DNA of 64,000 bases, from the NCBI GenBank assembly GCA_964575335.1, contig CAZNPU010000014.1, positions 7,829 to 71,828 on the forward strand, in the 5' to 3' direction. The translations under genes were made by a program, and so were the position numbers. How positions within the stretch are numbered: position 1 is the stretch's first letter; each line of letters opens with the position of its first letter. The notes under the pieces are model-generated. The model was not told the DNA's origin and searched no databases. It worked only from the letters and a program-made list of their open reading frames with translations. The DNA is from CAZNPU01 sp964575335. Lineage in GTDB: Bacteria > Planctomycetota > Phycisphaerae > Phycisphaerales > SM1A02. Positions 63,298 through 64,000 of the stretch are shown in pieces.

Positions 63298-64000
63298 TTA
63301 TGGATGCCCGCCGATCGGTATCGGGATCGGTATAGGATGCGGCGTTCCTCCGTGCCCCGAACCCGGATCGCCGTCATCGTCATCATCATCACCGTTGTCA
63401 TCCCCAGTCCCGTCGCCCGGGCATGGTCCCCATGTGCCAAGCACGCTGTCTAATTGATCTTCGTTAATCATCATGCTGCCGATTCCTGTATCAGGGCAAT
63501 CGTTGCACGACGCTCCTGCGGTCATGGCAATGATGAGATCATGTGTGCCTACTTGTCCGTCGCCGTCCAGATCGCCATCGCAAGGCATATGAGGATCTAC
63601 AGCCGGTGGATCAATCGTGGAATCCCATTCGAATGCTCCCACACTGGCTGGCATCGATCGTTCGGAACTGGCAGTGTCCGCGGGCACTCTGGTTTGCGTC
63701 AGGCGATTGACCAGCGGCGAGCCTTCTGCCGGGCGAAAGTCATTCGCCATCACATTGGCAAACTGCGGATTGCCCACCGTCGCGTCAGTGCCGCCTATAA
63801 AGGCGCGGTCATTGGAAGTGACCGTGAAGTGGTTGTGTTGAAAGTGCCCGTCGTGCAACGGGCTGTTGGGGCCAAGATACAGTTCGTGCCAGATGCAGCC
63901 TCGAATGGAAACGTTGCGCAGGTGTCTGGTTTCCAGGGCAAAGCCGACATTGACATGATTGACATGCCAGAGGAGCATGTGATTTGTTGGTGTCCACCAT
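63298..64000 (-). CDS. secreted beta-helix protein with dockerin-like and acidic tail (N-terminus outside window)
   Basis: The frame is open to the window edge, so only the C-terminal 234 residues are seen. The first part (HLRNVSIRGCIWHEL, NHFTVTSNDRAF, ADFRPAEGSPLVN-like NDFRPAEGSPLVNR) is the end of a right-handed parallel beta-helix. A calcium-loop region follows (DGDLDGDGQVGTHDLI and INEDQLDSVLGTWGPCPG), a variant of the dockerin-like modules seen elsewhere in the window. The protein ends in a run of Asp and then PIPIPIPIGGHP. It lies upstream of the polysaccharide operon on the same strand and may be a carbohydrate-associated surface protein. Confidence 0.8.
   Translation of the reverse strand, partial: WWTPTNHMLLWHVNHVNVGFALETRHLRNVSIRGCIWHELYLGPNSPLHDGHFQHNHFTVTSNDRAFIGGTDATVGNPQFANVMANDFRPAEGSPLVNRLTQTRVPADTASSERSMPASVGAFEWDSTIDPPAVDPHMPCDGDLDGDGQVGTHDLIIAMTAGASCNDCPDTGIGSMMINEDQLDSVLGTWGPCPGDGTGDDNGDDDDDDGDPGSGHGGTPHPIPIPIPIGGHP

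Noticed and set aside
1..64000. CRISPR arrays, rRNA and tRNA genes
   Set aside because: No regularly spaced repeats, no rRNA-like sequence and no T-arm/acceptor pair was seen apart from the tmRNA.

Overview
The window looks like chromosomal DNA of a planctomycete, most likely of the class Phycisphaerae. This is an inference. It rests on four secreted proteins that end in short dockerin-like calcium-binding modules (VNVDDLLAVIGSWG type), a PEP-CTERM-like tail, prepilin-like and GspG-like proteins, Shine-Dalgarno-poor gene starts, moderately high GC content and a general lack of operons outside one locus. No rRNA or tRNA gene and no CRISPR array was seen. The only classical RNA gene is tmRNA.

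Bases 1-33,000 are mostly single housekeeping genes mixed with exported proteins of unknown role. In order: a multi-PAS/GAF sensor cut by the left edge (minus strand, reading out of the window), gmk, a secreted unknown, a dockerin-like protein, an unknown, a DUF4190/GspG-like membrane protein, dnaK, proS, a UbiA-type prenyltransferase, a C1-family aminopeptidase, a candidate non-coding RNA on the minus strand, a second dockerin-like protein, a NapH/NosR-like iron-sulphur membrane protein fused to TPRs, ptsN, rsmB, lipoproteins, a catalytically dead beta-lactamase-like protein, a PEP-CTERM-like protein, a spondin-like dockerin protein, a pseudopilin, a MoxR ATPase and a YjdF/DUF2238-type membrane protein.

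Bases 33,000-37,200 hold ssrA (tmRNA, tag read as ATPQYALAA) followed by a decaying stretch. One secreted-protein gene is broken by three nonsense codons and about two frameshifts. A 45-codon membrane-peptide gene is split by an intact-looking 840-bp IS5-family element (17-bp perfect inverted repeats, TA duplication). That small gene overlaps a DUF1573-like gene by ATGA.

Bases 37,200-63,250 are, apart from lhgO, one large minus-strand polysaccharide locus. It encodes a Wzx-type flippase, acetyltransferase, SAM methyltransferase, Wzy/ligase-type membrane protein, two sulfotransferases, a polysaccharide deacetylase, a FemAB-like protein, four glycosyltransferases, WecG/TagA, WecB-like epimerase, glucose-1-phosphate cytidylyltransferase, an NAD sugar epimerase/dehydratase, three tandem C-methyltransferase-like paralogues and a Wzc-like chain-length/tyrosine-kinase protein, ending at a terminator near 38,535-38,570. 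Many of these genes overlap by ATGA or TGATG, so they are probably translated together. They would plausibly make, decorate (methyl, acetyl, sulfate) and export a complex cell-surface polysaccharide. The right edge cuts a beta-helix protein with a dockerin-like tail.
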